Assembly (NCBI GenBank): GCA_041725935.1
Contig: JBGRQD010000005.1
Span: forward strand, 1 to 64,000
Direction of reading: 5' to 3'
Source: Marivita sp041725935
Lineage (GTDB): Bacteria > Pseudomonadota > Alphaproteobacteria > Rhodobacterales > Rhodobacteraceae
DNA length: 64,000 bases
The position numbers and the translations under genes are program-made. The notes below the pieces were generated by a model, which saw only the letters and a program-made list of their open reading frames with translations, was not told the DNA's origin and did not search any database. This document shows positions 29,883 to 38,534 of the stretch, in pieces; within the stretch, counting starts at the first letter, position 1; the number at the start of each line of letters is the position of its first letter.

Positions 29883-30923
29883 ATGCAACCGTCAGACAAG
29901 GCCCTTGTCCCCTTCGTTTCGGTGGATCACATGATGCAGCTTGTGCATCACGTTGGCCTGCCAGAAATGATCCGCCGCATCGCGGACGCGATCGAAGAAG
30001 ATTTCGGCCGCTGGGAAAGTTTCGACAAGACGCCCCGCGTGGCCGCACATAGCCCGGTGGGCGTGATCGAGTTGATGCCCACGGCGAATGACACGCTCTA
30101 CGCGTTCAAATATGTCAACGGGCACCCCAAGAACACCTCCGAAGGGTTGCAGACCGTAACGGCGTTCGGCCTGCTGGCCGACATGCACACGGGCTACCCG
30201 GTGCTCTTGTCCGAAATGACACTGCTGACCGCGCTGCGCACCGCTGCGATGTCAGCTGTTGCTGCCAAGTACCTTGCGCCCGAGGGCGCCACCACGATGG
30301 CGATGATCGGCAATGGTGCGCAGGCGGAATTCCAGAGCATCGCCATGCAGGCGATCTGCGGCATCACGACGGTCCGGCTCTACGACAAGGACCCGGCGGC
30401 AACCGCCAAATGCGCGGCGAACCTCGCGGGTACCGGCCTGACCGTGGTGCCTTGCGACAGCGCCGAGTCGGCGATCGAAGGCGCGCAGATCCTGACGACC
30501 TGCACGGCGGACAAGCAATACGCGACGATCCTGACCGACAACATGGTCGGCAGCGGCGTGCACATCAACGCCATCGGCGGCGATTGCCCCGGCAAGACCG
30601 AACTGGCCGCAGCGATTCTGCACCGGTCATCGATTTTCGTGGAATACCCCGAACAGACCCGGATCGAGGGCGAGATTCAGCAGCTTGATCCCGGTCACCA
30701 AGTGACCGAGCTGTGGCAAGTGATCACCGGGACGGTGCCGGGCCGCCGCGATGCGCGCGAGATCACGCTGTTCGACAGTGTGGGATTCGCGATCGAGGAT
30801 TTCTCGGCGCTGCGGGTGGTGCATGACCTGACGCGCGAAACCGGGCTGAACCTGCCGCTTGACCTGCTGGCCGACCCCGACAACCCGCGCGATCTGTACG
30901 GGATGCTGATGCGGGCACAATAG
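29883..30923 (+). CDS. ocd: Ornithine cyclodeaminase
   Basis: The 346-residue protein belongs to the ornithine cyclodeaminase/mu-crystallin family: EDFGRWESFDKTPR and VIELMPTANDTLYAFKYVNGHP at the start, the Rossmann motif MIGNGAQAEFQ (about 141-151), and INAIGGDCPGKTEL. It converts ornithine to proline and ammonia using NAD. It lies 12 bases after arginase with AAGGAAC as ribosome site, so they form an operon. Confidence 0.93.
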   Translation: MQPSDKALVPFVSVDHMMQLVHHVGLPEMIRRIADAIEEDFGRWESFDKTPRVAAHSPVGVIELMPTANDTLYAFKYVNGHPKNTSEGLQTVTAFGLLADMHTGYPVLLSEMTLLTALRTAAMSAVAAKYLAPEGATTMAMIGNGAQAEFQSIAMQAICGITTVRLYDKDPAATAKCAANLAGTGLTVVPCDSAESAIEGAQILTTCTADKQYATILTDNMVGSGVHINAIGGDCPGKTELAAAILHRSSIFVEYPEQTRIEGEIQQLDPGHQVTELWQVITGTVPGRRDAREITLFDSVGFAIEDFSALRVVHDLTRETGLNLPLDLLADPDNPRDLYGMLMRAQ

Positions 30924-30925
30924 CG

Positions 30926-31102
30926 TCAGAGAAACAGTTTGGTTACCGCGACGATGGTGAGCGTTAGCGCCGAGGCCCCGCCCGCGAAGATCACGAGTTC
31001 GTACCAGCGGGTTTCCTTGTTCAGCTCCGCGGTTTCCGTAATGATGCGCGCAATCTCGGCACGCATCCTGTCATCCGCAAGCGCTTGTTCCCGGTCCGTC
31101 AT
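30926..31102 (-). CDS. Small membrane protein, unknown
   Basis: A 58-residue frame from ATG 31102 (another ATG lies upstream at 31126). The N-terminal half is acidic and helical (LADDRMRAEIARIITETAELN), the C-terminal half a single membrane helix (LVIFAGGASALTLTIVAVTKLFL). This shape is common for small roseobacter proteins of unknown function. It converges on ocd with two bases between stops. Confidence 0.6.
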   Translation of the reverse strand: MTDREQALADDRMRAEIARIITETAELNKETRWYELVIFAGGASALTLTIVAVTKLFL

Positions 31103-31189
31103 GATCGCCTCCGCATCTCGATGCAAGTCTGCGCCATGAAGCGGAAGATAGGTTTAAAGCCGACCCGTATCAATGCCGACGCGCGAGGT

Positions 31190-31215
31190 GAGGCGGGTTG
31201 TCGAAAACCCGCCTC
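31190..31215. repeat. Perfect 10-bp hairpin downstream of dctD
   Basis: GAGGCGGGTT and AACCCGCCTC form a perfect stem around GTCGAA, 28 bases after the dctD stop codon on the minus strand. There is no clear T run, so it may be a factor-dependent terminator or a message-stabilising hairpin. Confidence 0.5.
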
Positions 31216-31242
31216 AAGCCCTTTCGAAAGGCCTTGCTTGCA

Positions 31243-32577
31243 TTACAGATATTCGGAACGCTGCAAGCCGTACTTGGCCATCTTTTCGTTCAGCGTGCGG
31301 CGCGGCAGGCAGAGTTCGTCCATGACGGACGAGATCGACCCGCGGTGCCGACGCATCGTGTTGTCGATCAGCATGCGCTCGAACGCCTCGACATATTCCT
31401 TGAGCGGTTTGCCCTCGGTGGTCATCACCGGCTGCATCTCGTCATGGTCGGACATCAGCAGCGACGCGATGGTGCCCGTGCCGCGCCGGGATTGGAGCAC
31501 CGCGCGTTCGGCAAGGTTGATGAGTTGTCGGATGTTGCCCGGCCACGGCGCCTGCAAGAGCTGCGCCGCCTCCTGCGCGCTGACCTGCGGCGCCTCGCAG
31601 CCGTATTCGTCGGCGAACTGGTCGGCCAGCACCGTGAATAGCGTCAGGATATCCTCGCCCCGGTTGCGCAGCGGCGGTGCGGTGATCTTGAGCGCGGCCA
31701 GCCGGTAATAGAGGTCCGGACGCAGCGCGTCCTCGCAGGTCCGGCCCTCGTCCTGCAGGTTGCAGATCGCCACGATGCGGGTTTCGGGCGGCGTGCCCTG
31801 ATCGTTAATCATGGTCAGAAGACGCGCCTGCGCGGCGTCTGACAGCGCTTCGATGTCTTCGAGCACCAGCGTGCCGCCCCGCGCCTCTTCGACGGCCGGC
31901 AGGCGGCTGTCCTCGGGCATCATCGGGCCAAAGAGCCGCCGGATCAGCGTGTCCTCGTCCATTGCCGCGCAGGAGATCAGAACGAATTTCTTGCCCGCCC
32001 GGCTGCCCACCGCATGCAGCGCGTGGGCTACAAGCGTTTTTCCGGTCCCGGTTTCGCCGTCGATCAGCACATGACCGTCCGCCTGCCCCAGATCAAGGAT
32101 ATCCTCGCGCAGCCGTTCCATCGCTGGGCTGGTGCCGATCAGCTTGCGCATCATCTGGCTGCCGTCGCCCAGTTCACGACGCAGCGCCCGGTTGTCGAGC
32201 GTCAGGCGGCGCGCGTTGGTGGCTTTCTTGGCGAGATCCGACATGCGATCCGGGTTGAACGGCTTTTCAAGGAAATCGAACGCCCCGATCCGCATCGCCT
32301 CGACCGCCATAGGCACATCGCCGTGCCCCGTGATCATGATGACAGGCAGCGCGCTGTCCGAGCCCATCAGCTTGCGCAAAAGCTGGATGCCGTCCATGCC
32401 GGGCATCTTGATGTCCGAGATCACGATGCCCGGATAATCCGCGCCAACCGTGCCAAGCGCCTCTTCGGCACTGGCAAAGGTTTCGGTGTCATAGCCCGAC
32501 AGAGCCAGCCACTGGCTGATCGACTGGCGCATGTCCTTTTCGTCATCGACAATGGCTATCTTCATGGCTTTTCCCAT
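31243..32577 (-). CDS. dctD: C4-dicarboxylate response regulator DctD-like, lacking GAFTGA
   Basis: The 444-residue protein has a receiver domain (phosphorylation Asp in IVISDIKMPG), an AAA+ domain with Walker A GETGTGKTLVA and RPDLYYRLAALKI, and a Fis-type HTH at the end (ISSVMDELCLPRRTLNEKMAKYGL). The layout is that of DctD/NtrC activators. The GAFTGA loop that contacts sigma-54 is absent; the place after ISCAAM-DEDTLIRRLFG reads PMMPEDSR. It is therefore unlikely to activate sigma-54 promoters and may act with sigma-70. ATG 32577 lies five bases after dctB with GGAG in the dctB end. Confidence 0.85.
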   Translation of the reverse strand: MGKAMKIAIVDDEKDMRQSISQWLALSGYDTETFASAEEALGTVGADYPGIVISDIKMPGMDGIQLLRKLMGSDSALPVIMITGHGDVPMAVEAMRIGAFDFLEKPFNPDRMSDLAKKATNARRLTLDNRALRRELGDGSQMMRKLIGTSPAMERLREDILDLGQADGHVLIDGETGTGKTLVAHALHAVGSRAGKKFVLISCAAMDEDTLIRRLFGPMMPEDSRLPAVEEARGGTLVLEDIEALSDAAQARLLTMINDQGTPPETRIVAICNLQDEGRTCEDALRPDLYYRLAALKITAPPLRNRGEDILTLFTVLADQFADEYGCEAPQVSAQEAAQLLQAPWPGNIRQLINLAERAVLQSRRGTGTIASLLMSDHDEMQPVMTTEGKPLKEYVEAFERMLIDNTMRRHRGSISSVMDELCLPRRTLNEKMAKYGLQRSEYL

Positions 32578-32581
32578 GGGG

Positions 32582-34345
32582 TTACTCCGCCGCCTGCGTT
32601 TGATCGTTCAATATAGGTAGCTGCATTTCGAACACCGCGCCGCCGCCTTCGGCGTTGCGGGCCAGCAGCCGTCCCCCGAGGTCGTTGACGATCCCCGAGG
32701 AAATGGCAAGCCCCAGCCCCACGCCGTCGCCCGGCTGCTTGGTGGTGTAGAACGGCTCGAACAGCGCATCGAGGTCTTCGATCCCGTGCCCGTTGTCGCG
32801 GATGGTCAGCGTCGCGGTCTCGCCGCTGGCAAGGATGATCTCGAGCTGCGGGCCCGACACCGCCTTGGTCGCGTCCAGCGCATTGCGCAGCAGGTTGACC
32901 ATCACCTGTTCGATCCGCATACGGTCACCCATCACCAGAACGCGCTCTTCTGGCAGGATCTTGGTGATCTTGACCTTGCGGGATTTCAGTTGCGGCTCCA
33001 TCATCGACAAGCTCGAGACCAGCGCATCCCCCATGTTTACGGGGGAAAACGCCTGTTGGCCCTTGCGCGCATAGCTCTTAAGCTGACGCGTGATTCCGCC
33101 CATCCGCTCGATCAGGTCGTCAATTCGCGAAAACGCCGCCAGCGCCTCTTCCGACCGGTTGCGGCGCATCAAGAGCTTGGCCCCCGCGAGGTAGGTCTTC
33201 ATCGCGGCCAGCGGCTGGTTCAATTCATGGCTGACAGCGGCCGACATCTCGCCCAAAGCGGCGAGTTTGGAGCTTTGCGCAAGCGTCTGTTCGGCCACGG
33301 CAAGGGTTTCCTGCACCCGCTCGCGTTCGGCGATTTCCCGCTGGAGGCGCTGATTCAATGCGCGAAGCTCTGCTGACTCGCGCTGGAAAAGGGCCATGCG
33401 GAACGCGGTCCGACGACTCAACGTGTAGAATGTCAGAGCCAGAAGAATCGCAAATGCCATGATTTCGAGCGCCAGCACCGCGTTCACCCGTTCGCGTACG
33501 CTGGCATAGGTGGTGAAGGTGGTCATGCTCCAGCCGCGGAACGGGATACGCCCGTCGATGCGCATCACCGCCTCGCCCTGGATATAGGCGTCGGGCGGCA
33601 CCGCCGTCCAATCGGCCGTGGCCCGTATCGCGCGTTCGATCGCGCCGTCGGCCGGCTGACGCGCCAACGCTTCGGACACGCCGCGACCGCGCCATCGCGG
33701 TTCGGTGGCAAGTATGATCTCGCCCTCGCTGTTGGTCACCAGCACCGCGTCGGAAATGCCTGCCCAGGAGCGTTCGAACTTGGCCAGATCGACCTCGACC
33801 ACGATGACACCAATGGCGCTGCCCTGGCTTTCCATGCGGCGCGAATAGCTGAAATTGTAGCTGCCCACCTCCTGCCGCTGCGCGCTGAACACGGTGGCAT
33901 TCGAGCGCAGCGCTTCGACGAAGTAAGCAGCATTGCGGTGCTGTTCGCCCAGCCGTTCGCGGCTGGTGGCCGCCACGGTTCGCCCTTCGCGGTCCAGCAG
34001 CATCAGCGAGGCCGCGCCGATCTCGTCAACGAAGGAAATCAGCCGCTGCGAGCTTTGCGAGAAATCGCCCGAGTTCAGCGCGCCGATCAGCGCCGGGTCC
34101 CGCGCAAGAAGCTGCGGCACGATGGCGTTGCGACGCAACTCGGACACGAGGTTGCCCGAGTAGAGCGCCAACCTCAGCTCCGCGCGGTTGCGGGTCGATT
34201 CGGTGAAGCGGTCCGTCAGCAGTTGGTTGGTGACGAAAACCGTCGCGATGGCGATGGCGGTCAGCAGGGCCAAGGCGACGCGCACCCGCCATGACAGCGA
34301 ACCTGTCCGGGTGATATCTCGCATCAATGAGGTGCCGCTGGCCAT
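32582..34345 (-). CDS. dctB: C4-dicarboxylate sensor histidine kinase DctB-like
   Basis: The 587-residue kinase has two membrane helices flanking a periplasmic double-PAS-like region (about 40-285), a coiled coil (LNQRLQREIAERERVQETLAV), the H box AAVSHELNQPLAAMKTYL, and the N, G1 and G2 boxes (LLRNALDA, IRDNGHGI, GVGLGLAI). It senses C4-dicarboxylates and phosphorylates the adjacent regulator. The start is ATG 34345 or 34324. No dctPQM transporter is adjacent, so targets are elsewhere. Confidence 0.85.
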   Translation of the reverse strand: MASGTSLMRDITRTGSLSWRVRVALALLTAIAIATVFVTNQLLTDRFTESTRNRAELRLALYSGNLVSELRRNAIVPQLLARDPALIGALNSGDFSQSSQRLISFVDEIGAASLMLLDREGRTVAATSRERLGEQHRNAAYFVEALRSNATVFSAQRQEVGSYNFSYSRRMESQGSAIGVIVVEVDLAKFERSWAGISDAVLVTNSEGEIILATEPRWRGRGVSEALARQPADGAIERAIRATADWTAVPPDAYIQGEAVMRIDGRIPFRGWSMTTFTTYASVRERVNAVLALEIMAFAILLALTFYTLSRRTAFRMALFQRESAELRALNQRLQREIAERERVQETLAVAEQTLAQSSKLAALGEMSAAVSHELNQPLAAMKTYLAGAKLLMRRNRSEEALAAFSRIDDLIERMGGITRQLKSYARKGQQAFSPVNMGDALVSSLSMMEPQLKSRKVKITKILPEERVLVMGDRMRIEQVMVNLLRNALDATKAVSGPQLEIILASGETATLTIRDNGHGIEDLDALFEPFYTTKQPGDGVGLGLAISSGIVNDLGGRLLARNAEGGGAVFEMQLPILNDQTQAAE

Positions 34346-34412
34346 TGCTTCAGAATATGCAAATCGCGACCGCCTCTCAAGCGGTAGCGCGTCACGGCTG
34401 CGAGAACCGGCG

Positions 34413-35081
34413 CTAAGCCGCCGCTAGGGCGCTGGCGATGGTGGCAAACAGCGCCTGCCCGTCGGTTCCGCCATGGTTTTCGTCCGCTGCCCGCTCGGGA
34501 TGGGGCATCATGCCCAGCACGCGCCGGTTTCCGGACAGAATGCCGGCGATATCGGCGGTCGATCCGTTGGGGTTGTCGCCATAGCGGAACGCAATCCGGT
34601 CTTCGTCGGTCAACTGTCTGACGATGTCTTCAGACCCGATGTAATTGCCGTCATGATGCGCGATCGGCACGGAAATCGTCTGTCCGGCCTCGTAACCAGC
34701 GGTAAAGATGCTGTCGGTCGTACCCACGACCAGCGGCACAGTGCGGCAGATGAATTTCAGTCCCGCATTGCGCAACAGCGCACCGGGGAGCAAGCCGGTC
34801 TCGGTCAGGACCTGAAAGCCGTTGCAGACCCCCAGAACAAAACCGCCGCGATTGGCATGGGCCTTGATCTCGGCGCAGATCGGCGAATTGGCGGCAATCG
34901 CGCCGCAGCGCAGGTAGTCGCCAAAGGAAAACCCGCCGGGAATGCCGACGATGTCGATGCCCGAGGGCAAGGACGTGTCCTTGTGCCAGACCATCTCGAC
35001 CTCGCATCCCGCATTGCGGAACGCGACGGCCAAGTCCCGGTCGCAATTCGATCCGGGGAATACAACAACCGCCGCGCGCAT
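34413..35081 (-). CDS. purQ: Phosphoribosylformylglycinamidine synthase subunit PurQ
   Basis: From ATG 35081 the product is 222 residues, a class I glutamine amidotransferase: PGSNCDRD at the start, GGFSFGDYLRCGA, nucleophile Cys in GVCNGFQVL, and the catalytic His/Glu in MMPHPERA. It supplies ammonia for the fourth step of purine synthesis with PurL and PurS. Its ATG overlaps the purS stop (TGATG). Confidence 0.96.
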   Translation of the reverse strand: MRAAVVVFPGSNCDRDLAVAFRNAGCEVEMVWHKDTSLPSGIDIVGIPGGFSFGDYLRCGAIAANSPICAEIKAHANRGGFVLGVCNGFQVLTETGLLPGALLRNAGLKFICRTVPLVVGTTDSIFTAGYEAGQTISVPIAHHDGNYIGSEDIVRQLTDEDRIAFRYGDNPNGSTADIAGILSGNRRVLGMMPHPERAADENHGGTDGQALFATIASALAAA

Positions 35082-35311
35082 CAGCTTATCTCGATCCGGT
35101 AGCTTTCGATCACCGTGTTGGCGAGCAGCTTTTCGCACATCTCGCGCACGGTATCCTCGGATGTGCCATCGGCCAGATCCAGTTCTATGACCTTGCCCTG
35201 ACGCACCTTTTCGACACCGTCAAAGCCCATGCCGTCAAGAGCGTGGCGCACCGCCTCGCCCTGCGGGTCCAGAACCCCATCCTTCAGCATCACATGCACA
35301 AGTGCCTTCAT
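35081..35311 (-). CDS. purS: Phosphoribosylformylglycinamidine synthase subunit PurS
   Basis: A 76-residue protein with the PurS pattern: KALVHVMLKDGVLDPQGEAV, then LDGMGFDGVEKVRQGKVIELDL and a C-terminal helix ending VIESYRIEI. PurS bridges PurL and PurQ. It lies between purC and purQ, the usual order, with 88 bases separating it from purC. Confidence 0.95.
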   Translation of the reverse strand: MKALVHVMLKDGVLDPQGEAVRHALDGMGFDGVEKVRQGKVIELDLADGTSEDTVREMCEKLLANTVIESYRIEIS

Positions 35312-35399
35312 GATCGTCTCCGCCTTGTCCGGGGGCGCGACCGTCCCCCGTCTTCTTTTTCCAAATACGCACACGCGCCGCCCGTCACCGGGCGCTGCG

Positions 35400-36161
35400 T
35401 CAGTTGATCAGCTTCGGCTTTTCCATCGGTGTCGCGTTCTGTGGCATCACGCCAAGACGCCGCGCCACTTCGGTATAGGCATCGGCCAGATTGCCCAGAT
35501 CGCGCCGGAACACATCCTTGTCGAGCTTGCGCCCGGTCTCGATGTCCCAGAGCCGGCAGCTGTCGGGGCTGATCTCGTCGGCGATGATCAGACGCTGGAA
35601 ATCCCCATCGTAGACCCGGCCGATCTCGATCTTGAAATCCACCAGCTTGATGCCGACGCCGTACATCAGCCCGGACATGAAATCATTGACCCGCAGCGCA
35701 AGGCTCAGGATGTCGTCCATGTCCTGCTGGCTGGCCCAACCGAAGGCCGCGATATGTTCCTCTGTGACCAGCGGATCACCCAGCTTGTCGTCCTTGTAGC
35801 AATATTCGACGATCGGGCGCGGCAGCGGTGTGCCTTCCTCGATACCAAGGCGCTTGGCCATGGTACCAGCGGCAAAATTGCGCACGATGACTTCGAGCGG
35901 GATGATCTCGCACTGGCGCACAAGCTGTTCACGCATGTTGAGCCGCTTGAGAAAATGCGTCGGCACCCCGATGGAATTGAGACCCACCATGAAGAACTCG
36001 CTCAGACGGTTGTTGAGCACGCCCTTGCCGTCAATCACATCGCGCTTTTCGGCGTTGAAGGCAGTCGCATCGTCCTTGAAATACTGGACGATTGTGCCCG
36101 GTTCCGGGCCTTCATAGAGGATTTTGGCTTTGCCTTCGTAAATCTTCTTGCGACGGGCCAT
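35400..36161 (-). CDS. purC: SAICAR synthetase
   Basis: From ATG 36161 (a longer frame from 36194 lacks support) the product is 253 residues. It shows KKIYEGKAKILYEGPEPGT at the start, VRNFAAGTMAKRLGIEEG in the centre and IIADEISPDSCRLWD at the end, all family signatures. It joins aspartate to CAIR in purine synthesis. First gene of purC-purS-purQ. Confidence 0.96.
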   Translation of the reverse strand: MARRKKIYEGKAKILYEGPEPGTIVQYFKDDATAFNAEKRDVIDGKGVLNNRLSEFFMVGLNSIGVPTHFLKRLNMREQLVRQCEIIPLEVIVRNFAAGTMAKRLGIEEGTPLPRPIVEYCYKDDKLGDPLVTEEHIAAFGWASQQDMDDILSLALRVNDFMSGLMYGVGIKLVDFKIEIGRVYDGDFQRLIIADEISPDSCRLWDIETGRKLDKDVFRRDLGNLADAYTEVARRLGVMPQNATPMEKPKLIN

Positions 36162-36357
36162 TTGGGATCTTTCTGTCAATGCGCCGGATGGCACGAAAAG
36201 GGGCGCGCATCGCCGTCCACGGGGGAAAAAACGGCAGCGTTCGAATGCGTCTTAGTGCATGCAGGGTCATGCCGCAAGCAACGCACGCACTTGAACCGAT
36301 CGGCGCGTCGGGCCATACCTCATTCAACAGGAACCACATCTCCGGGAGAGCCCCCTC

Positions 36358-36672
36358 ATGTCGACCTTCGATGACCGCGAAAATGCCTTCGAGAACAAAT
36401 TTGCCCATGATGCGCAGATGCAATTCAAGGCCGAAGCCCGCCGCAACAAGCTGCTGGGCCTCTGGGCGGCCGATCTGATGGGTAAATCCGGCGATGATGC
36501 CGCCGAGTATGCCAAAGAAGTGGTTAAGGCCGATTTCGAAGAGGCCGGCCACGAGGACGTGGTGCGCAAGGTGTCCGGCGATCTGGGCGGCAAGGCCAGC
36601 GATGACGAGATTCGCGCCAAGATGGCGGAACTGATGCTCGTCGCTAAAGCGCAGATCATGGAAGAAATCTGA
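36358..36672 (+). CDS. F1-ATPase inhibitor zeta subunit (DUF1476)
   Basis: The 104-residue protein MSTFDDRENAFENKFAHD is the conserved beginning of DUF1476, identified in Paracoccus and relatives as the zeta subunit that inhibits ATP hydrolysis by F1-ATPase. The N-terminal about 20 residues form the inhibitory segment; the rest is a helical bundle (NKLLGLWAADLMGKSG). Position divergent from purC is typical of Rhodobacteraceae. A strong terminator follows. Confidence 0.9.
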   Translation: MSTFDDRENAFENKFAHDAQMQFKAEARRNKLLGLWAADLMGKSGDDAAEYAKEVVKADFEEAGHEDVVRKVSGDLGGKASDDEIRAKMAELMLVAKAQIMEEI

Positions 36673-36693
36673 TCCACTGATCCTGCCCGTTCG

Positions 36694-36723
36694 CGCGCCC
36701 GCCCCGGTGGGCGCGTTTTTCTT
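36694..36723 (+). terminator. Rho-independent terminator after the zeta subunit gene
   Basis: A GC-rich stem CGCGCCCGCC / GGTGGGCGCG (one G-T pair) with a very short loop is followed by TTTTTCTTTT. It lies 22 bases after the stop codon. Confidence 0.85.
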
Positions 36724-36749
36724 TTGCACGTCCCGCTGACAGAGGCCGC

Positions 36750-37409
36750 ATGTCGCATATCGTTCTGGTCCGCCACGGCCAAGCCAATACCGCGGCGCGG
36801 GAAGAAGGCGCGTATGACCGGCTCAGTCCTTTGGGGCATCAGCAATCAGGTTGGCTGGGCGATCATTTCCGCCAGCGCGGCGATGTCTTCGCCCATGTCT
36901 GGACGGGCACGCTGCGCCGACATGTCGAAACCGCCGATGCCATCGCCGCCGAAACGCAGGGTCCGATAACCCGCGATGCGCGGCTGAACGAGCTGGAGTA
37001 TTTCACGCTCTCGCATCTGCTGGCCGACCAGCACGGCATCATGCTCCCGGTAGACCGCGAAGGCTTCGTACGGCATCTGCCCAACCTGTTCGGCCATTGG
37101 CGCGACGGCAAGCTGGAGGGCGCGCCGGAACGGTTCGACCAGTTCGAGGACCGCGTGCGTGACGCCTTGGCCGAGATCAGCGCGCTGCCGGGGCGGTCGC
37201 TTGTGGTGACCTCGGGCGGGCTGATCGGCATGGCAATGCGCCTGACGCTTGGCCTCGAGATGTCGGCGTTCTGCAATCTGTGCCTGTCGATCCAGAACAC
37301 CTCGGTCAGTTCCTGGCTGCCGCTTGAGGGGCAGTTGGCGCTGACCCAGTTCAACGCATTGCCGCATCTGGACACGCCGGAACGGCTGTTCGCCCAGACG
37401 CATATCTGA
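36750..37409 (+). CDS. Histidine phosphatase (phosphoglycerate mutase-like) family protein
   Basis: The 219-residue product begins with the catalytic motif LVRHGQANT, phosphohistidine at His9, and contains a second conserved region LVVTSGGLIGM, in which the usual His of the second motif is replaced by Ser-Gly-Gly. This may weaken activity or reflect a subfamily. The substrate cannot be read from the sequence. Confidence 0.8.
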   Translation: MSHIVLVRHGQANTAAREEGAYDRLSPLGHQQSGWLGDHFRQRGDVFAHVWTGTLRRHVETADAIAAETQGPITRDARLNELEYFTLSHLLADQHGIMLPVDREGFVRHLPNLFGHWRDGKLEGAPERFDQFEDRVRDALAEISALPGRSLVVTSGGLIGMAMRLTLGLEMSAFCNLCLSIQNTSVSSWLPLEGQLALTQFNALPHLDTPERLFAQTHI

Positions 37410-37481
37410 ACAGGCCCGAGGGGGCTTTTGTCCCGGTGCCGCGCTGGCTAGGGTGCGGCAAGGCGAAACAGGGGGACACCA

Positions 37482-38534
37482 ATGACCCATCTCTGGGTGC
37501 GCGCGGAAAGCCGCGAAAACGAGGAACGCGTCGGCATCCTGCCCGAAGGTGTGGCGGCGCTGAATGCGCAGGGCATCGCCGTGACGGTCGAGGACAGCCC
37601 GACGCGGGTGATCCCGAGTGCGGATTACGACGCGGCAGGTGCCAGGATTGCACCCGAGGGCAGTTGGGTGGAGGCGCCCGGAGATGCGATTATTTTCGGC
37701 TTAAAGGAATTACCGGATAATGGCACGCCCCTGCGGCACCGCCACATCATGTTCGGACATGCCTACAAGGGACAGCCCGCCGGTCAAAAGCTGCTGGCCC
37801 GGTTCAGGGATGGCGGCGGCACGCTCTACGATCTGGAATATCTTGAGGATGAGAGCGGACGGCGCGTCGCGGCCTTTGGCTATTGGGCGGGATATGCGGG
37901 TGCTGCGGTGTCGCTGCTGGCCTATGCGGCGCAACAGGCGGGTGCGCCCTGCCCGCCTGTCGGTACATGGTCCTCGTCCGATGCGATGCGGCTGGAGGTG
38001 AAAGCCGCGCTGAACGGCGCCACACCCAACGCGCTGGTGATTGGCGCCCTGGGCCGAGTCGGCACCGGCGCGACGGACCTGTGCGAGCAGGTTGGCCTGA
38101 CGGTCACCAAATGGGACATGGCGGAAACGGCACATGGTGGACCGTTCCCCGAAGTGCTTGATCACACACTGTTTTTCAACTGCATCCTCGCGCGTCCCGG
38201 CACGCCGGTCTTTGTGCCCGCCGATGCCTGCGACCGTCCCCGCGCCCTGCGGGTCATCGGCGATATCGCTTGCGATCCAGACAGCGATTTTTCCCCGATC
38301 AAGGTCTATGACCACGTCACAAGCTGGGATGCGCCGGCCGTTCGCGCCTGTGACGACCCCCCGCTCGACGTGATGGCGATCGACAACCTGCCCTCGCTGA
38401 TGCCGCACGAATCCTCCGAGGATTTCGCAGGCCAGCTTCTGCCGCATCTCAAGACGCTCGATGCCATCGACAGCGGCGTCTGGGGGCGCACAAAATCCTA
38501 TTTCGACGACCATATCCGAAAGGTGACGACATGA
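37482..38534 (+). CDS. Saccharopine dehydrogenase (NAD, lysine-forming type, LYS1-like)
   Basis: The 350-residue protein starts with LWVRAESRENEERVGILPEGV, which matches the alanine-dehydrogenase-like N-terminal domain of LYS1-type enzymes, followed by the nucleotide-binding region ALVIGALGRVGTGA and the Asp/Pro-rich C-terminus with VMAIDNLPSLMPHESS. These enzymes interconvert saccharopine and lysine plus 2-oxoglutarate. It overlaps the next gene by four bases, so both steps are made together. Roseobacters use this route in lysine metabolism; the direction is not fixed by sequence. Confidence 0.85.
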   Translation: MTHLWVRAESRENEERVGILPEGVAALNAQGIAVTVEDSPTRVIPSADYDAAGARIAPEGSWVEAPGDAIIFGLKELPDNGTPLRHRHIMFGHAYKGQPAGQKLLARFRDGGGTLYDLEYLEDESGRRVAAFGYWAGYAGAAVSLLAYAAQQAGAPCPPVGTWSSSDAMRLEVKAALNGATPNALVIGALGRVGTGATDLCEQVGLTVTKWDMAETAHGGPFPEVLDHTLFFNCILARPGTPVFVPADACDRPRALRVIGDIACDPDSDFSPIKVYDHVTSWDAPAVRACDDPPLDVMAIDNLPSLMPHESSEDFAGQLLPHLKTLDAIDSGVWGRTKSYFDDHIRKVTT

